Shown here: positions 46,951 to 58,496 of the stretch, one piece after another | Position numbering within the stretch: the stretch's first letter is position 1 | Layout of the letters: each line of letters opens with the position of its first letter | The notes under the pieces: generated by a model | Databases searched by the model: none | What the model was told of the DNA's origin: nothing | The model's input: only the letters and a program-made list of their open reading frames with translations | Assembly (NCBI RefSeq): GCF_001632365.1 | Contig: NW_024468537.1 | Coordinates: forward strand, 408,952-472,951 | Origin: Laetiporus sulphureus 93-53 | Lineage: Eukaryota; Basidiomycota; Agaricomycetes; Polyporales; Laetiporaceae | DNA: 64,000 bases | Direction of reading: 5' to 3' | Position numbers and translations under genes: made by a program

Positions 46951-49643
46951 TTAGATGCACGGCACACATGGTTCATATACGTCAATTCCAGTCCTCCTGC
47001 AAAGGTTGTCAATAAGACAATGAAAAATATAGCAGACTAAAAGAAAATCAAACTCGCCAAATTTGCCATTGGTGTTTTGCCTCATGAGAAGGTAATTCAT
47101 GCGCTCGAAGAAGAATGTCCGCATAGAATGAACGGGACCAAAGGCACATAGAAATTCTTTGACATGTACCGCAATATGATGATTGGGTTTAATATCAGCT
47201 TCTTTGTATAACTCCTTCAGCATCCGCAAATACCGCATGATTGATGCATCGTAGAGACAGATGTGCTCATCTGATGTCTCGAGCATGCTGCTGACGACAA
47301 CTGCCATTAACAGGTCCATATAATTGTTCAGCATTTCTCACCTTCTTCCTGGCTCATGAGCCCATAGTTGAACAAGTGTCACGGGTATGTGAATTGAACA
47401 CAATGAAAACCATTGGTCTGCATGTAGCTTTCCCCTTTGCTCAGTGCTAACATTAAGTGGTGCTGGACTAATCCATGAAGGTAAGCATGTCTTCTGGATA
47501 TCCTCGTGTATCTGTGTCAGTGTTTCATGACCTAAAACTACTGTTGATGCATCCCTGGTGATCTGTGCACTTTTCAGAGGGAGTAGCATGGGCTAATCAC
47601 CGGTAGATTAAGGTGAGTGGTCTATCTGGTATGCCGTGAGCTATTCACCTTGTGGCTCAATTCAGAGGTCGATTCTTCAGACTGTGTGACCTTCATGCCA
47701 TGATGCTGCTGCTATAGTATCCATGACATGTATAATCTCCTCAGTAACGATACATGGTGGAGCACAAAATGATCTACCCAATCCACCAGATGACCAGAAG
47801 AACAGCCTTGACTCCTGTGGCATCGAGATCCCATGACGTGCACATTGCTACCAGCACAGCCTTGAGAGAACGAGATATTGCTTTCACTTGGCTTCCTTTC
47901 TTCAAAGCATCCTCTGCTTTCTTGATGTGCAACTCAATGGACAATGACCCTTTCAATTCTGGCTATTTGAGGTCCTCACTTTTTAATGCAATAATGGGCT
48001 CAATAGTCCCATAGCCTTCCTGTGACCGCTGCTCCAAATATGAATAATTAGATATTTAGTATTTTGTGTGGCTTGGCTCACCCATTTGTTCAGACTGTTA
48101 AGTAATTGTTTCTTGTTCTTTGCCTGTTGAAGGTTGTGCTCAAAGCATAAGTGCCAAGGTACGCTCTTCCTGCAGCTGGCTTGCAAGATCCTTCATGGTG
48201 CCACAGTACAGGTATCACATGCCTTCATTCATTTCTGCATCCAAGGGATGAGGTGGTGCTTTATGAGCATGGGTATATGTGCCATCGCCATCATCGAGAC
48301 TGAGATCCATGCTCCAAATATCTCTGCAATGAGTTCTGAGCACACCTAGATAGTGATTGTGCATGGTATCAATGACGGTGAACAGGATGGGATCCCAGTA
48401 TGGCAAACATAGTAATTCAGACCATCGAACACCGTGCTTCTTGAATGCACTCTCACGAGCTTCAGCAGTTGCTGCGGCTTTCCATTCTTCTGCATGCTTG
48501 TGATGTTCTGTGGGGTCACATTTGGGCCATGTGCTCAGGTCAAGATTTGCTATGGTGTCAAGCCTCAGCTTGCAAAAGCTACAAAAGTATGTTGCAGTAT
48601 AGGATTCATGGCCAGACACCTGACAGGCAGCTGGGAGATCACAGACCAAGGGTATCAATGCGCAGTGTACAAGCCGTCCTTGAGCATATCTCGCAGTGCG
48701 TGTGTAGAACACGCCTGTGTTCCAGAACGTGAAAAGGTCATTGACGAGTGGCTTCAAAAAATGGTTGATCTCATCCAGAGATGGTTTGTTTGAGCCAGGT
48801 ATAATTCTGACAAGGTAGGCGTTTTCAGGCAGATAGCGAAGATGAGGAGGTAAATTGAGACAAACCATATATATGCCTGTTGCAGACACCTTCGGGCTTC
48901 CCACCTTCATGTCGAATGGGTTGAAACCATCGACTGACAAGCTAAATAGATATCGTCCTTCATTTGAAGGAGCATGCACAAATGGCTGTATCCCATCTGG
49001 TCCTTTGAAAGTCTGGAATATTTGTGCATCCCAGACATCTGCTTTCTTCGACTTAAGTCCTGCTTGAGAGCACACATTGGCAAGGTCCATAACCTCCTCA
49101 ATTCCATCCCGTGAAAGCAGTCGTCCCATCCACTCCTTCATATCTTGATAGAGAAACACCTTGCTGGGAAACACAAACTGTTTCTCTCTGATTGTGCGAA
49201 TGCGGCACAACTTCGTTCCACAATGTTCACTTGAGGGTGTAGCCTGATAAGTGTAAATTTCTGGGCACACTTCACATTCATATAATGCACAGCAACTTGG
49301 ACAGCATGCATAGGAATGCGTGCATGGATCAAGATCAAAGCGATTGAGCACTGTGCGAATATCTTGTAAAAGTTCCTTTAGAATGGGGTTCTCCTTGCCA
49401 AAATCTGTGTTCTCTCTCTCATACGACAGAGAAAGTCGCACGAGAGCCCGCAGATCAGCTAAAAGGATGTTGCTTCCTCTGTGAGGAAGACATTGTAGCA
49501 GGCTCATTATGAGAGCAACGACATGGTATGCGAGGACCAGTGGCTTCATGAGACGATTGTGAGCTATAAAGTGATGGCCTGAAATGTCTCTGTAAGTAAG
49601 GAAGATGCCTCTCATTATTGTAGAAGCTTACTTGTGTCAACAC
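46951..49643 (-). mobile_element. CACTA-type transposon, Tnp2 transposase gene
   Basis: A 466-codon uninterrupted exon (48215-49615) has the Tnp2 / Transposase_21 hallmarks of basidiomycete CACTA elements: the Cys-rich CCPSC with CEVCP, VFLYQDMKEWMGRLLSR, WDAQIF, LFSLSVDGFNPF, YMVCLNLPPHLRY, PLVCDLPAACQVSG, and RWSELLCLPYWDP followed by DTMHNHYLG. Downstream exons on the same strand carry the usual C-terminal parts: near 47590-47340 LPSWISPAPLNVS and KLHADQWFSLCSIHIPVTL, and near 47300-47000 KPNHHIAVHVKEFL with FGPVHSMRTFFFERM. Function: cut-and-paste transposition. Stops in the joining regions near 48200 may be introns or decay. I could not locate the CACTA terminal repeats, so the outer borders are approximate. 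Confidence 0.85.
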
Positions 49644-50005
49644 AGATGCTCACAGGTGCAACTGCAATGCCAGACCGGGTGCAGCGTTGCTTGTTCCAGT
49701 CTTGCATACGATAGTGTTCTAAATGATCAAGCTCCAGATACAGTGTGTTTTCTAGTTCCATTCATTGGTGAACAAGTCGACTCATCGCCGTATAGCTGTT
49801 CCACCTGTAAATTGGCCAGCATCGAAAGAATCCAATTTTCATGCTTAATGAAAGACAGGTTATTTCTGTATTTGACATCAAGTCAGTGGGATCCAGCATT
49901 GGCATGTGTAATCTGGTCTGCTGATCGTGAAGTGAATTTCCCAGAAGTTACGGGACTCATGAGAAATTGCAGAGAACCGATAAAGCTAAACGACATAATG
50001 ACGTC

Positions 50006-51009
50006 TCAAATATAACCACTCAAGAAGTCTAGGTCAGACTGTGCATGAGCAAGACCATCACTTGGTTTCCTCTCCTGAACAGGTGGCCTAATCACCTGTG
50101 AAGTAGAATGAAGTGATGGTGATTTTGAGATATTCAAATGTGGGTGATCGTACAATGTTCTCTGTGTGACAATATTTTGCCCAAGTGTTGAATTTACTTG
50201 TGTAAGATCCGATGACCTGATGTGTACTTTCTGGTCCATCGGACTATGCTGCAATGACTGCCCATATTCATCTAGTCCTTGCGTTTGCAAGTAATCGTGC
50301 ATCTTCTGCTGTTGTGCTCGCTGTTGCTCTGTTCTGCACACTCGCTGCACATTATTAGCCACTGGAAACATGTCGTTCAAATCACAAGGAGTGGGCGATA
50401 ATGAAACACCTGACCACTATCAATGGAGGAGGATCCTTGTGACCTGATGTTGATCATTTCTACATCCTCCATGTAAGAGATTGAGTAGAGTACAAACAAC
50501 ACCATCATGAATCATGACACACCTGTTGGTATGCTCCTGGATCCTCCTAACACACGATATTTGCAATGTATTACTGACAAGTTGCACACACCAATGTCTC
50601 AGAGAATAAGTTTCTTGTGCAAAGGAATGTGCCCGAATGGGTCAAAATACAGAGCTGGCTGTAGACGACAATGTGGACTGATGAGGTGTCATTGTGCTAA
50701 TACCCATAGAATGTGGCAGACAGGTTGCTGATTATTGATGACTAGAACTACTGCATCAATGGCTCTCTGCCTGGTAAAGAGTATCATTAGAGCCATACCA
50801 ATTGTCACAAAGCACAAAGCACTTAACCCAATTAAGGGCAAGTCTGCTTGTGTGACTTGCACAAATAAATCCACAATATAAAAGCCTGCCACAAGGGCTA
50901 GGCTGAGGATGGCGCACAGTGGCATACAACCAGCAATCAAGGCAAAGCCCCAATGCATGGCCTTGCACAAAAGGTGAAAGGGGAGAGCTGGCCTGCTGGC
51001 CGCATACAA
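50006..51009 (-). pseudogene. Repeat-family membrane protein, copy 2 (decayed)
   Basis: This has the same motif order as the copy at 38024-39886. An N-terminal hydrophobic part (about 51009-50690) has FALIAGCMPLCAILSLALVA and LPLIGLSALCFVTIGMALMI. A middle part near 50690-50540 reads, with stops, LYFD-like, FGHIPLHKK and YRVLGG, and matches LYFDRYGHAPLQ..FRYCVLGG of copy 1. The C-terminal part (50380-50006) has AQQQKMHDYLQ and GLDEYGQSL. Stops in the middle part mark it as broken. It ends about where copy 1 has its YLRAYI stretch and lacks the bracketing repeat. Confidence 0.55.
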
Positions 51010-51244
51010 TAGTTGAATGAATCTAAGGTCTTCCCTTAGATCCTCATGTGCTTATATACATGTAGTGGTGGACCCTGGGTACCCTAACTATGGTGTAATT
51101 AATGGGGTCCTGTCCTGTCTACATGTGAACATATTGACAAAACCAGTAATGGTTCTGGACTTCACTATAGCAACTATCTATAAAGGCTGTGGATATGCCA
51201 AGGTAATCCTACTTTACCCAATGAGATAATTGCCTGAAGGTGGT

Positions 51245-51371
51245 GCCACTATTTGAGTGGCTGAAGTGGTGCCACTTATTGAGTGGCCAATAGGGGTTCT
51301 GCCATAGCGCATATTCTAATGCTGGTGCTACTATTTGGCAGCCATGTAGTTGATGCTGCTATTTGAGCAGC
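51245..51371. repeat. Array of four short hairpin-forming units
   Basis: GCCACT-atttg-AGTGGC (51245-51261), GCCACT-tattg-AGTGGC (51271-51287), an imperfect unit at 51327-51342, and GCTGCT-atttg-AGCAGC (51355-51371). Three units are perfect 6-bp stems with 5-nt loops. Stem sequence differs between units while pairing and loop are kept. Confidence 0.7.
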
Positions 51372-51437
51372 GAATTGGGTGCTTGCTAGCTTGATGGTCC
51401 AATGAGCACGGGTAAGCCTATTGTGGGCCAAAGAGTT

Positions 51438-51525
51438 CCATTCTGGGCAAGTGGCCTGGTGTCACGTGACCAACACCTGATAACTTCTAAATAGAGCAAG
51501 TGGCCAGTGTCATGTGACTGGGTGG
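51438..51525. repeat. Two direct copies of a ~28-bp segment
   Basis: gcaagtggcctggtgtcacgtgac and gcaagtggccagtgtcatgtgac lie about 58 bp apart. One differs from the other mainly by a cacgtg to catgtg transition. They are probably part of the same decayed repeat as the hairpin array. Confidence 0.5.
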
Positions 51526-52128
51526 CTGAATCATGGGCGCTTGGTGGTCGTGTGGTAGACACAGTCATATCTGCGATGTATGTGGTGGTATTGTGCTGTT
51601 TGTCTAAGTATCCACTTTGTGAGACCAATATGAAGGTTGACGTCTGAATAACCACTTGTGGTTGCTGAATGATGACTTTATTGGTGCAGAAAGAAAGGTG
51701 CCACTTAATACTGTGACACCGATACTGATACTGCGCTCACTGGTTCCTAATATGAACACTGTGATGAGTTCAGGCCTTAGTGTTTGTTTCTTTTCAGTAT
51801 CTGCTCAAGTGGATGGCATGTGTACTAGAACTAACCACATCACATTGAGGAGAGAGCCCAAATTATGCACAACTGACTTACAAAGAAGAAGCATGTAGAG
51901 TACTGATATGTCTCACAGACAGGTTATTGCCATAATTAAATCCTGGCCATCTTCTGACGTGACAGCCGATGCATTCAATACAATGAGGGAAACCACAATG
52001 ACAATCAGGCCCACTTGCATCATGACCAATTGGATGAAGCACGTAAGCATGCATGACCACATGCACATATTGCATGAATGGCAAGCCAGATCTGTTGATG
52101 ACTGATTAATAGCTGAATTCCTGAGATA

Positions 52129-53716
52129 CAGTGACCCACAAAACTGTTGATAAGATTGCTTACTTCGACTTGTATAGTAAATATCTCCTCAACCAATGGG
52201 TCAACTACATTGTATAAGAACTCATTGGAAAGCGTATTATCATGGCTTTCTAGGTCATATTTTTATCTCATTTTGATCCCAAGGTATTTACTAATCTTTG
52301 AGGGTCACTCTTATCAACAGTTTTGTGGCACACACACAAGTTCTCAGAAAATTGTGATTCTTGATGTGTTGACAGGGTTCTTTGTGGGAATATTGATTGA
52401 TGTTCATGTTTCAACATGAACAATGTACAAACAGCCATACACAACTCTTCACACTCAACCAACATCATGCCAAAAGCTGTTGCTACTGAAACTGTCAACC
52501 ATGTCATCGCTTTGCTTCAGAATGGCAAATCTCTTCGAGAAATTGAAGCTTTGACTGATCTACACTACTCAACCATCAGTAAACTACGCTCCTCACACTG
52601 TCCCACCATTTCTAAGGCCAAAGGAGGACGACCTTACCTTCTTTCTACTGCCAATCTTCGCTATGCTACTCGACTCATTGAGACTGGCAAGGCTACCACA
52701 TCTCCTGCTGTGGCCAGAGCTCTTGGAGATGTTACTGGGAGGGTTGTCAATGCAGAGACAGTGCGAAGAGGGTTGAAGAAGGCAGGAATGAAGGCTGTAG
52801 TAAAGCACAGAAGGCCTTTACTTACTGCAAGGCATCAAAAGGAGAGGATGGACTTTGCTTTGGCTCATCAATATTGGACTGTGGAGGACTGGAGAAGGGT
52901 GATATTGTCAGATGGGACAAAGATTAACAGGATGGGGTCAGATGGAAGGAAATGGATGTGGAAGAAGCCAGGGGAGAGCCTTAGCGATAGGTTGGTGGCA
53001 CCAGAAGTTTGGAGGTGGATCCTTGATGATGTGGGGCTGTATGGGCTGGGATGGTGTGGGGTATGCCTGCAATATTGATGGCAGGATGGATGCAGACCTT
53101 TATGTCAGCATTCTGGAGGATGAGCTGCAGAATAGCCTGGAGGATTGGGGCAAAACTGTGGAGGATGTGGTGTTTCAGCATGACCCCAAGCACACCAGCA
53201 AGAAGGCCAAGGATTGGTTCAAAGTCCATGATTTCAACACTATGATATGGCCCTCTCAATCCCCAGATCTCAATCCCATAGAGAATTTGTGGGGTCATCT
53301 CAAAAGGAAGCTTGCAGAGTATCAGGAGCCACCAAAGGGAATTACTGAGTTGTGGGAAAGGGTGGAGAAGGAATGGGAGGCTATTGGGAAGGAAGTGTGT
53401 CAGAATCTGATTGAAAGTATGCCAAGGAGGGTGCATGCAGTGGTGAAGGCAAAGGGAGGCTATACCAAGTACTGAAAGTACAAGTTTTATAGAACCTGGA
53501 TATGAGCCACAAAACTGTTGATAAGAGTGACCCTCAAAGATTAGTAAATATCTTAGGATCAAAATATGGTAAAAATATGATGAAGACTGCATTAGAAAGC
53601 CATGATGATACGCGTTCCAATGAGTGCTTATAAAATGTAGTTGACCCATTGGTTGAGGAGATATTTACTATACAAGTTGAAGTAAGCAATCTTATCAACA
53701 GTTTTGTGGGTCACTG
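52129..53716 (+). mobile_element. Tc1/mariner transposon, 1588 bp, nearly intact
   Basis: The element starts cagtgacccacaaaactgtt and ends with its inverse at 53716, flanked by TA on both sides (52127-52128 and 53717-53718), the mariner target duplication. The terminal inverted repeats are long: about 52129-52335 pairs with 53500-53716 at high identity (tgcttacttcgacttgtata, caaccaatgggtcaactaca, ctttgagggtcactcttatc all recur). Each repeat is itself closed by inverted copies of ccacaaaactgttgataag, so this 19-mer occurs four times in alternating orientation. The transposase gene occupies the centre. Confidence 0.95.
52416..53475 (+). pseudogene. Tc1/mariner transposase with one frameshift
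   Basis: The N-terminal half (from ATG 52416, or the inner Met at 52467, MPKAVATETVNHVIALL) has a helix-turn-helix (LREIEALTDLHYSTISKL) and the first catalytic block (VILSDGTKINRMGSDGRKW, Gly where most relatives have Glu after the Asp). After about 52995-53005 the reading must move to another frame to continue with KFGGGSLMMWGCMGWDGVGY, the second block (VVFQHDPKHTSKKAKDWF) and the third (WPSQSPDLNPIENLWGHLKR), ending TAC-TGA at 53475. Relatives usually read QQDNDPKH at the second block; here it is QHDPKH, so a two-residue deletion may have removed the catalytic Asp or altered its spacing. The copy is therefore very likely inactive though recent. Confidence 0.9.
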
Positions 53717-54180
53717 TACATGTGCAACGTACAGCATAGTGAGATGGTGATGAGCCCAACATCAGCTACATATACTGAGTTGGGGATCAAGGCATGCCTC
53801 TCCGGTGGCTTCAGTGCCGTGGTTTTGATTATCACCAAGGAAGCCAGTGCTGAGAAAACCATCCCACAACAGGCAGACAGATACTTGAGCCAGTGAACTG
53901 ATCAGAACAACGATGATTCATTATATTGCAGCAGTCAGCATCAGACACCTTATTTGATGAATATGAGATGTTTCATGGTCTATTGTCACTCCAGTAAATT
54001 GATTAGACAGAGCATCTGAGCTTTGACATTGCTTACCATCGAACGTTCGGCCTACCTATCCTCCTCGATTCTTTTAAACTTCTATGCTGCAGAGCACACT
54101 ACAGCTAGATGTGGTTACCATAATGAGTGTCTGCTGTTCCCGGTCCAATAAGAAGGCCAGCACTTTCAATTTGTTGGCTT

Positions 54181-54210
54181 CTTCCTCCTCCTCCTCCTCC
54201 TCCTCCTCCG
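54181..54210. repeat. (TCC)n microsatellite
   Basis: About nine tandem tcc/cct triplets at the 5' flank of the fungalysin pseudogene. Confidence 0.9.
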
Positions 54211-54255
54211 TGTGCATGCGAGGAGTTGCCCACCACATCTCCTCATTATTAATGT

Positions 54256-56910
54256 ACTCATCATGCATGCCTGTTAGTTGCCTCGCTCACTGTCCTTGGC
54301 CTTGCTGGCACTTTTGCCCTTCTGACTGCCAGTGGCAACGATGTCTTTCACTGTCGCAAGATGCTCAGTTTCGGACCAGTGCTCCCACATTCGTCTATCA
54401 CACGGAGCCTTGCTATTCACTCTCTAGCATCCTCAGTGAGACTACTGACCCTTAAGAGGTGGCACAGCACTTCACGCAGGACCTCACCCACAATACTGCT
54501 CTGGCCAGCTCCTTCGTCATCTGCAAGGACTCGTACACTGATAAGAACACTGGTGTCACCCATGTGTACATTCGCCAGTATCTGCACAGCATCGAAGTTG
54601 CAGATGGCAATATCAACGTCAACGTGAAGGATGGTGTCGTACTCTCGTATGGTGACTTGGTGAGTGGCAACAACATATCTATGCATGAGTGCTCTGCTAA
54701 CCAGGCCTGGCAGATGCCCACTCCGAGCATTGTGCCAGCTTATGGTCCGAGCTCGAGATGCGTGCTGTGCAAGCTGAGGAGCTTCTCGCTCAACAACTGG
54801 CAGCACAGTCTGACCAGGCAACCTTGACAGACATGACACATTCCATTGAGTATGCCCTCGATGACCTTCTTTACTTCTTCGACTGAAATTGTGCACACAT
54901 CAGCACGCCGTATTTCATGGCACATCACCAGTGCTTCATCGCCCAGGATGTAGACACACTCAATGATCTGACGTGGATGCTCTTTTGGTTCATGATTGCC
55001 ACAATACCCAATGTGTCACTTGCACAAGACATTATAGAAGACCCCGCATCTTTCCTCGCCAAGATTTTGTCTATATGGGAGATGCAGTTTGTCGGGGACC
55101 AGGGCTCAATCACCATGCTGATTGACAATGTCCCCTATGCTCTCAGCCCCGTTGGCTAGGCTGGCATCTGTGCAGGTCCCGCAAGGTGAATCTACTGCAC
55201 TTGAGCTCATCTGGAAGGTAAGCACCACGTGATCACATTCTAGGAACTGATTTGCTGATGTCCCATTCAGTTCGAGGTGGAGATGCAGGACAACTGGTGC
55301 AAGACTGCGGTGTCAGCTGCATCACTGCATCACATTGTTTCTGTTGTCAACTGGGCATCTGACCTGCCTGTTCCCACACCCAAGCTACCATCATCCCTGG
55401 AGCATGCGATATACAAGGTGTTGGCATGGGGCATCAATGACCCATCTGTGGGCAACCGGTCAATCCAGAAGGAGAACTATGATGTCCTCACGAGTTCTAT
55501 TGGCTGGCACTCTCTGCCGTTCGCGAACAACCCACAGTCTATGTCGCACAAGGTGGAGAGCAGCCGGAATGGTGAGAAGCTCTGCAAGACAATGATGACT
55601 TAGGGCAGCGATGTGTTTGCACATGAGAACTTGAAGGGTCGTAACGTATGGAAGCTGAACTACCACCCGAATGCAGATGCTGATATGGTGTTCAAATATA
55701 AGTATGTGCCGACGGAGATAGACTGCACAGATGCGCTTGGTGAGGCAAAGAAGTACATCAATGCAACAGTTATGCAGCTCTTCTACGTGAGTGACCTCTG
55801 CACGACCTTTGCCACCAGTATGGCTTGGACAAGGTCTTGGGCAACTTCCAACAGCACAACTTCGGACGTGGCAGTGCAGAGAATGGTGCGGCATTCGTGA
55901 ACGCACAGGACAGCAGCAGGTACAACAACGCTAACTTTATGATGCCACCTGACTGCCAGAAGGGTTGCTGCAGGATATACATCTAGAACACAGTGAACCC
56001 GTACCACGATGGTGACATGGAAGCGGGCATCATCATCTACGAGCTGAGCTGTGGCTGAGCATGCATTTCACTGGTGGCCCTGCAGACTTGGGCCGTCTTG
56101 GTTGGGGTGAGTCAGGAGGCATGAGTGAAGGCTAGGGAGACTTCTTGATGATGATGATCAGGAGCACGAGCACCTACTCAGACTACGCGATGGGTGTGTG
56201 GGCTGTGAATCGGCCGACAGGTATCTGCAACTACTTATATTTCTTGTCGCTGTTGCTCTTGTTCTCTCCTGCTTACTTGCTAATGTTTTTCTTTTTTTTG
56301 CAGAACAAGACGATCAAACCGTCGATGTGCAAGACTCTCAACAAGCCCAGTTATTAGGGTGTCCATGCGATTAGTGAGATCTGGGCAGAGATGCTCTAGG
56401 TTGTTGGGCAGCATCTGATCATCAAGCATAGATTTGTCGACAGTCTGTTCCTGCCTTCACCCTGCAAGGATGGCACAGTGCCTGATAGTGACTTCTATCA
56501 CCCGGTGAAGCTGACGCTCGATGATGATCGCAAGCTGCTCATCCCGAAGCATGGTAACTCGCTCATCGTTAGTGCATAGCAGTCATTCACACCTTCACAT
56601 TCATAATACTGACTAAACGTGCAGACTTGTACTCAACTGCATGAACCTCCAGCAGTGCCGGCCACCGTTCTTTGATGCATGTGACACGATCATCCAGGTG
56701 GACTCGATCCTTACTGGCAGTGAGAACCACTGTGACCTCTGGGCCGCATTTGCTGAGTGTGGACTCAGCCTCAATGTCACTGTCGAAGGCCACGCACCTA
56801 GGGCAGAGGATTGCACACAAATAACTTTAAGGTGCCACGGAAGTACAACACCACTTCATCGGAGGTGTTCCTGTAGGTTCTGTTGGTACAGCCACAAGCC
56901 ACAAGAAGTT
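54256..56910 (+). pseudogene. M36 fungalysin (extracellular metalloprotease) pseudogene
   Basis: The whole length of a fungalysin gene can be followed: a signal-peptide-like LTVLGLAGTFALLTASG; FGPVLPHSS; the propeptide with GNINVNVKDGVVLSYGDLV; VEMQDNWCKTAV with SVVNWASDLPVP; GINDPSVGNRSIQKENYDVL; SDVFAHENLKGRN; ALGEAKKYINATVMQLFYVS; FVNAQDSSRYNNANFMMPPD; then the active-site region; STYSDYAMGVWAVNRPTGI; CRPPFFDACDTIIQVDSILT near the end. The zinc site HExxH reads YELSC (56038-56052), so both His ligands are lost. Trp codons are stops at 55984, 56355 and 56397, and there are several frame breaks. Family role: secreted neutral protease. This copy is dead. Confidence 0.9.
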
Positions 56911-57318
56911 GCTTAGTCAGTTATAGCTTATTGAATGATGAGATTGTTTAATGTGCAGATCTCCATGGTTGCTTGGTGCCTAGAGTTAATATGAATGAAT
57001 GAAGTGGAGCCCGTCTGCCAGTGTCGGGTGAGTAATAATGATACATGTGTAAAATGGCGTGGATCTGACGCTGGTTGCTGGATTGGGGTGTTGCCGCCGC
57101 TCGAAGCCGATGTGCAACTGGGATGGCCATGTAAATGTGTACCGACTGTTTCTATCGAGTCTTCAATGCTTCATCAGCAAAAGAAAGAGTACAATATCTG
57201 ATCCGTTCCATTGAGATGACAAAGGAGGCTATATTACACAGTTCACTTCAATCACAAGTCCAAAAGTCCAAAAACAAACCCATTCACACTGCACGACAGT
57301 AGACCACCTCCTCCTCCC

Positions 57319-58496
57319 TCACTCCTTCTTCTTGCTATCCTCATCTTGTCCAAAGAGAATCACATCCACCTGCACTTTCTTCTCTCTGAGCTGCAAGAGC
57401 AGCCCCCACAGGGGTGTCAGTAGCGGTATGAACATTGCAACGTGCTCACAGTAGGCACTGTACACCTCAGGATACTTCGACAATGAAATGCTTTCAGTGA
57501 AGCAAGTCGAAGAGAAGAACAGTACACATAATATGAGAGCAGGCATCAGCAGCCACAGAGGCATCATGGATGTTGTTGAGAGAAAGGGCAGGTTTGGTGA
57601 CTCGGGTGCAAGCAAAGGGAACAATGTGATGAGGGCCTAACAGTGATATCACTATGAGCAGTTGTACATTGAGACACATTTGCAGCATATGTACTCCAGA
57701 AGGTCTGTTCGCAAAAAAAGTTTGGGTGTCTCGACCACGTCCAGAGCCCACGTGTGACAAATCCATGCTTAGCATCCCGTGGTGTCCATTTGATACGCGC
57801 ACCAATCCACTCGTTCTTCTCATGAATGCCCATATGCTTGTATATCTGAAACAAGTATTGCTGGTTGGCCGAGACAAATTCTAGGACGATGTCAATGAGT
57901 GCAAGGGCTCCAAGCACATAGTCGAAAGTGCTGAGGCGTGCAGGCTGCTGGAAGATGGCGATATGCATGGGGATTCCAAGGAGGAATAGTATGATGTTTT
58001 GGATCATGGCTGTCAAAGGGTCAGCACATGTCAAAAGGGATTGTGATTGTCATTTACCTATAAAAACGAGGTTGACGATCTGGAACAACCAGCAGGGTAT
58101 CTTGTTTCGGACAATTTGCCAACGGTAATCTTCATCGTGGCTATCGATAGGGATAATGAGTCAATGCAGCTACCATGAACGATGAAACTAACAAATTGAA
58201 CAACCCTCTCCTCCACGTGTTGTATGAGAGACTGAGTGCATCGTGAGTAGGAGCTCGTGCTAAGTCTAGCGAGCGCGAGGCCAACCGGAACATTCATATT
58301 ACCTAATGGAGATAAAGTTAAGTCAGTTAAGCAGAGTCTATTGAGAGTGCTTGTGCACATACCACCAAACCTAACATCAACAATGCCCTCAGACTGTACC
58401 ATTCTGTAACAGCGTGGTAAATATCCTTGAGAGTAGAAGGCCACAAAGGCATCAACAGCTCATGCAGCCAGAAGGGCAGCAGCACATAGTTCAGGA
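57319..58496 (-). pseudogene. DUF1295 / steroid-reductase-like membrane protein, probably broken
   Basis: The order of parts matches DUF1295 proteins. First come HELLMPLWPSTLKDIYHAVT and EWYSLRALLMLGLV (58496-58340), then YNTWRRG, then DEDYRWQIVRNKIPCWLFQI with VNLVFI (58135-58060), then 58012-57660 (NIILFLLGIPMHIAIF, QYLFQIYKHMGI, TPRDAKHGFVTRGLW, SRHPNFFCEQTFW), and after a 45-nt intron the C-terminus (TESISLSKYPEVYSAY, VAMFIPLLTPLWG) to 57319. Downstream junctions are normal. Near 58275-58330 the splice sites around the short SYNTWRRG exon are missing or damaged, so I call it a pseudogene with reservation. Members are polytopic membrane proteins of the steroid 5-alpha-reductase-like superfamily. 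The frame is fused upstream to a BRR2 fragment. Confidence 0.75.

Noticed and set aside
49605..50015. 137-codon plus-strand frame between the CACTA element and the membrane-protein pseudogene
   Set aside because: It overlaps the start of the Tnp2 gene on the other strand, lacks any motif, and probably mirrors the transposon's 5' exons.
52981..53649. 222-codon minus-strand frame within the Tc1/mariner element
   Set aside because: It is antisense to the transposase, which is supported by its catalytic blocks and terminal repeats.
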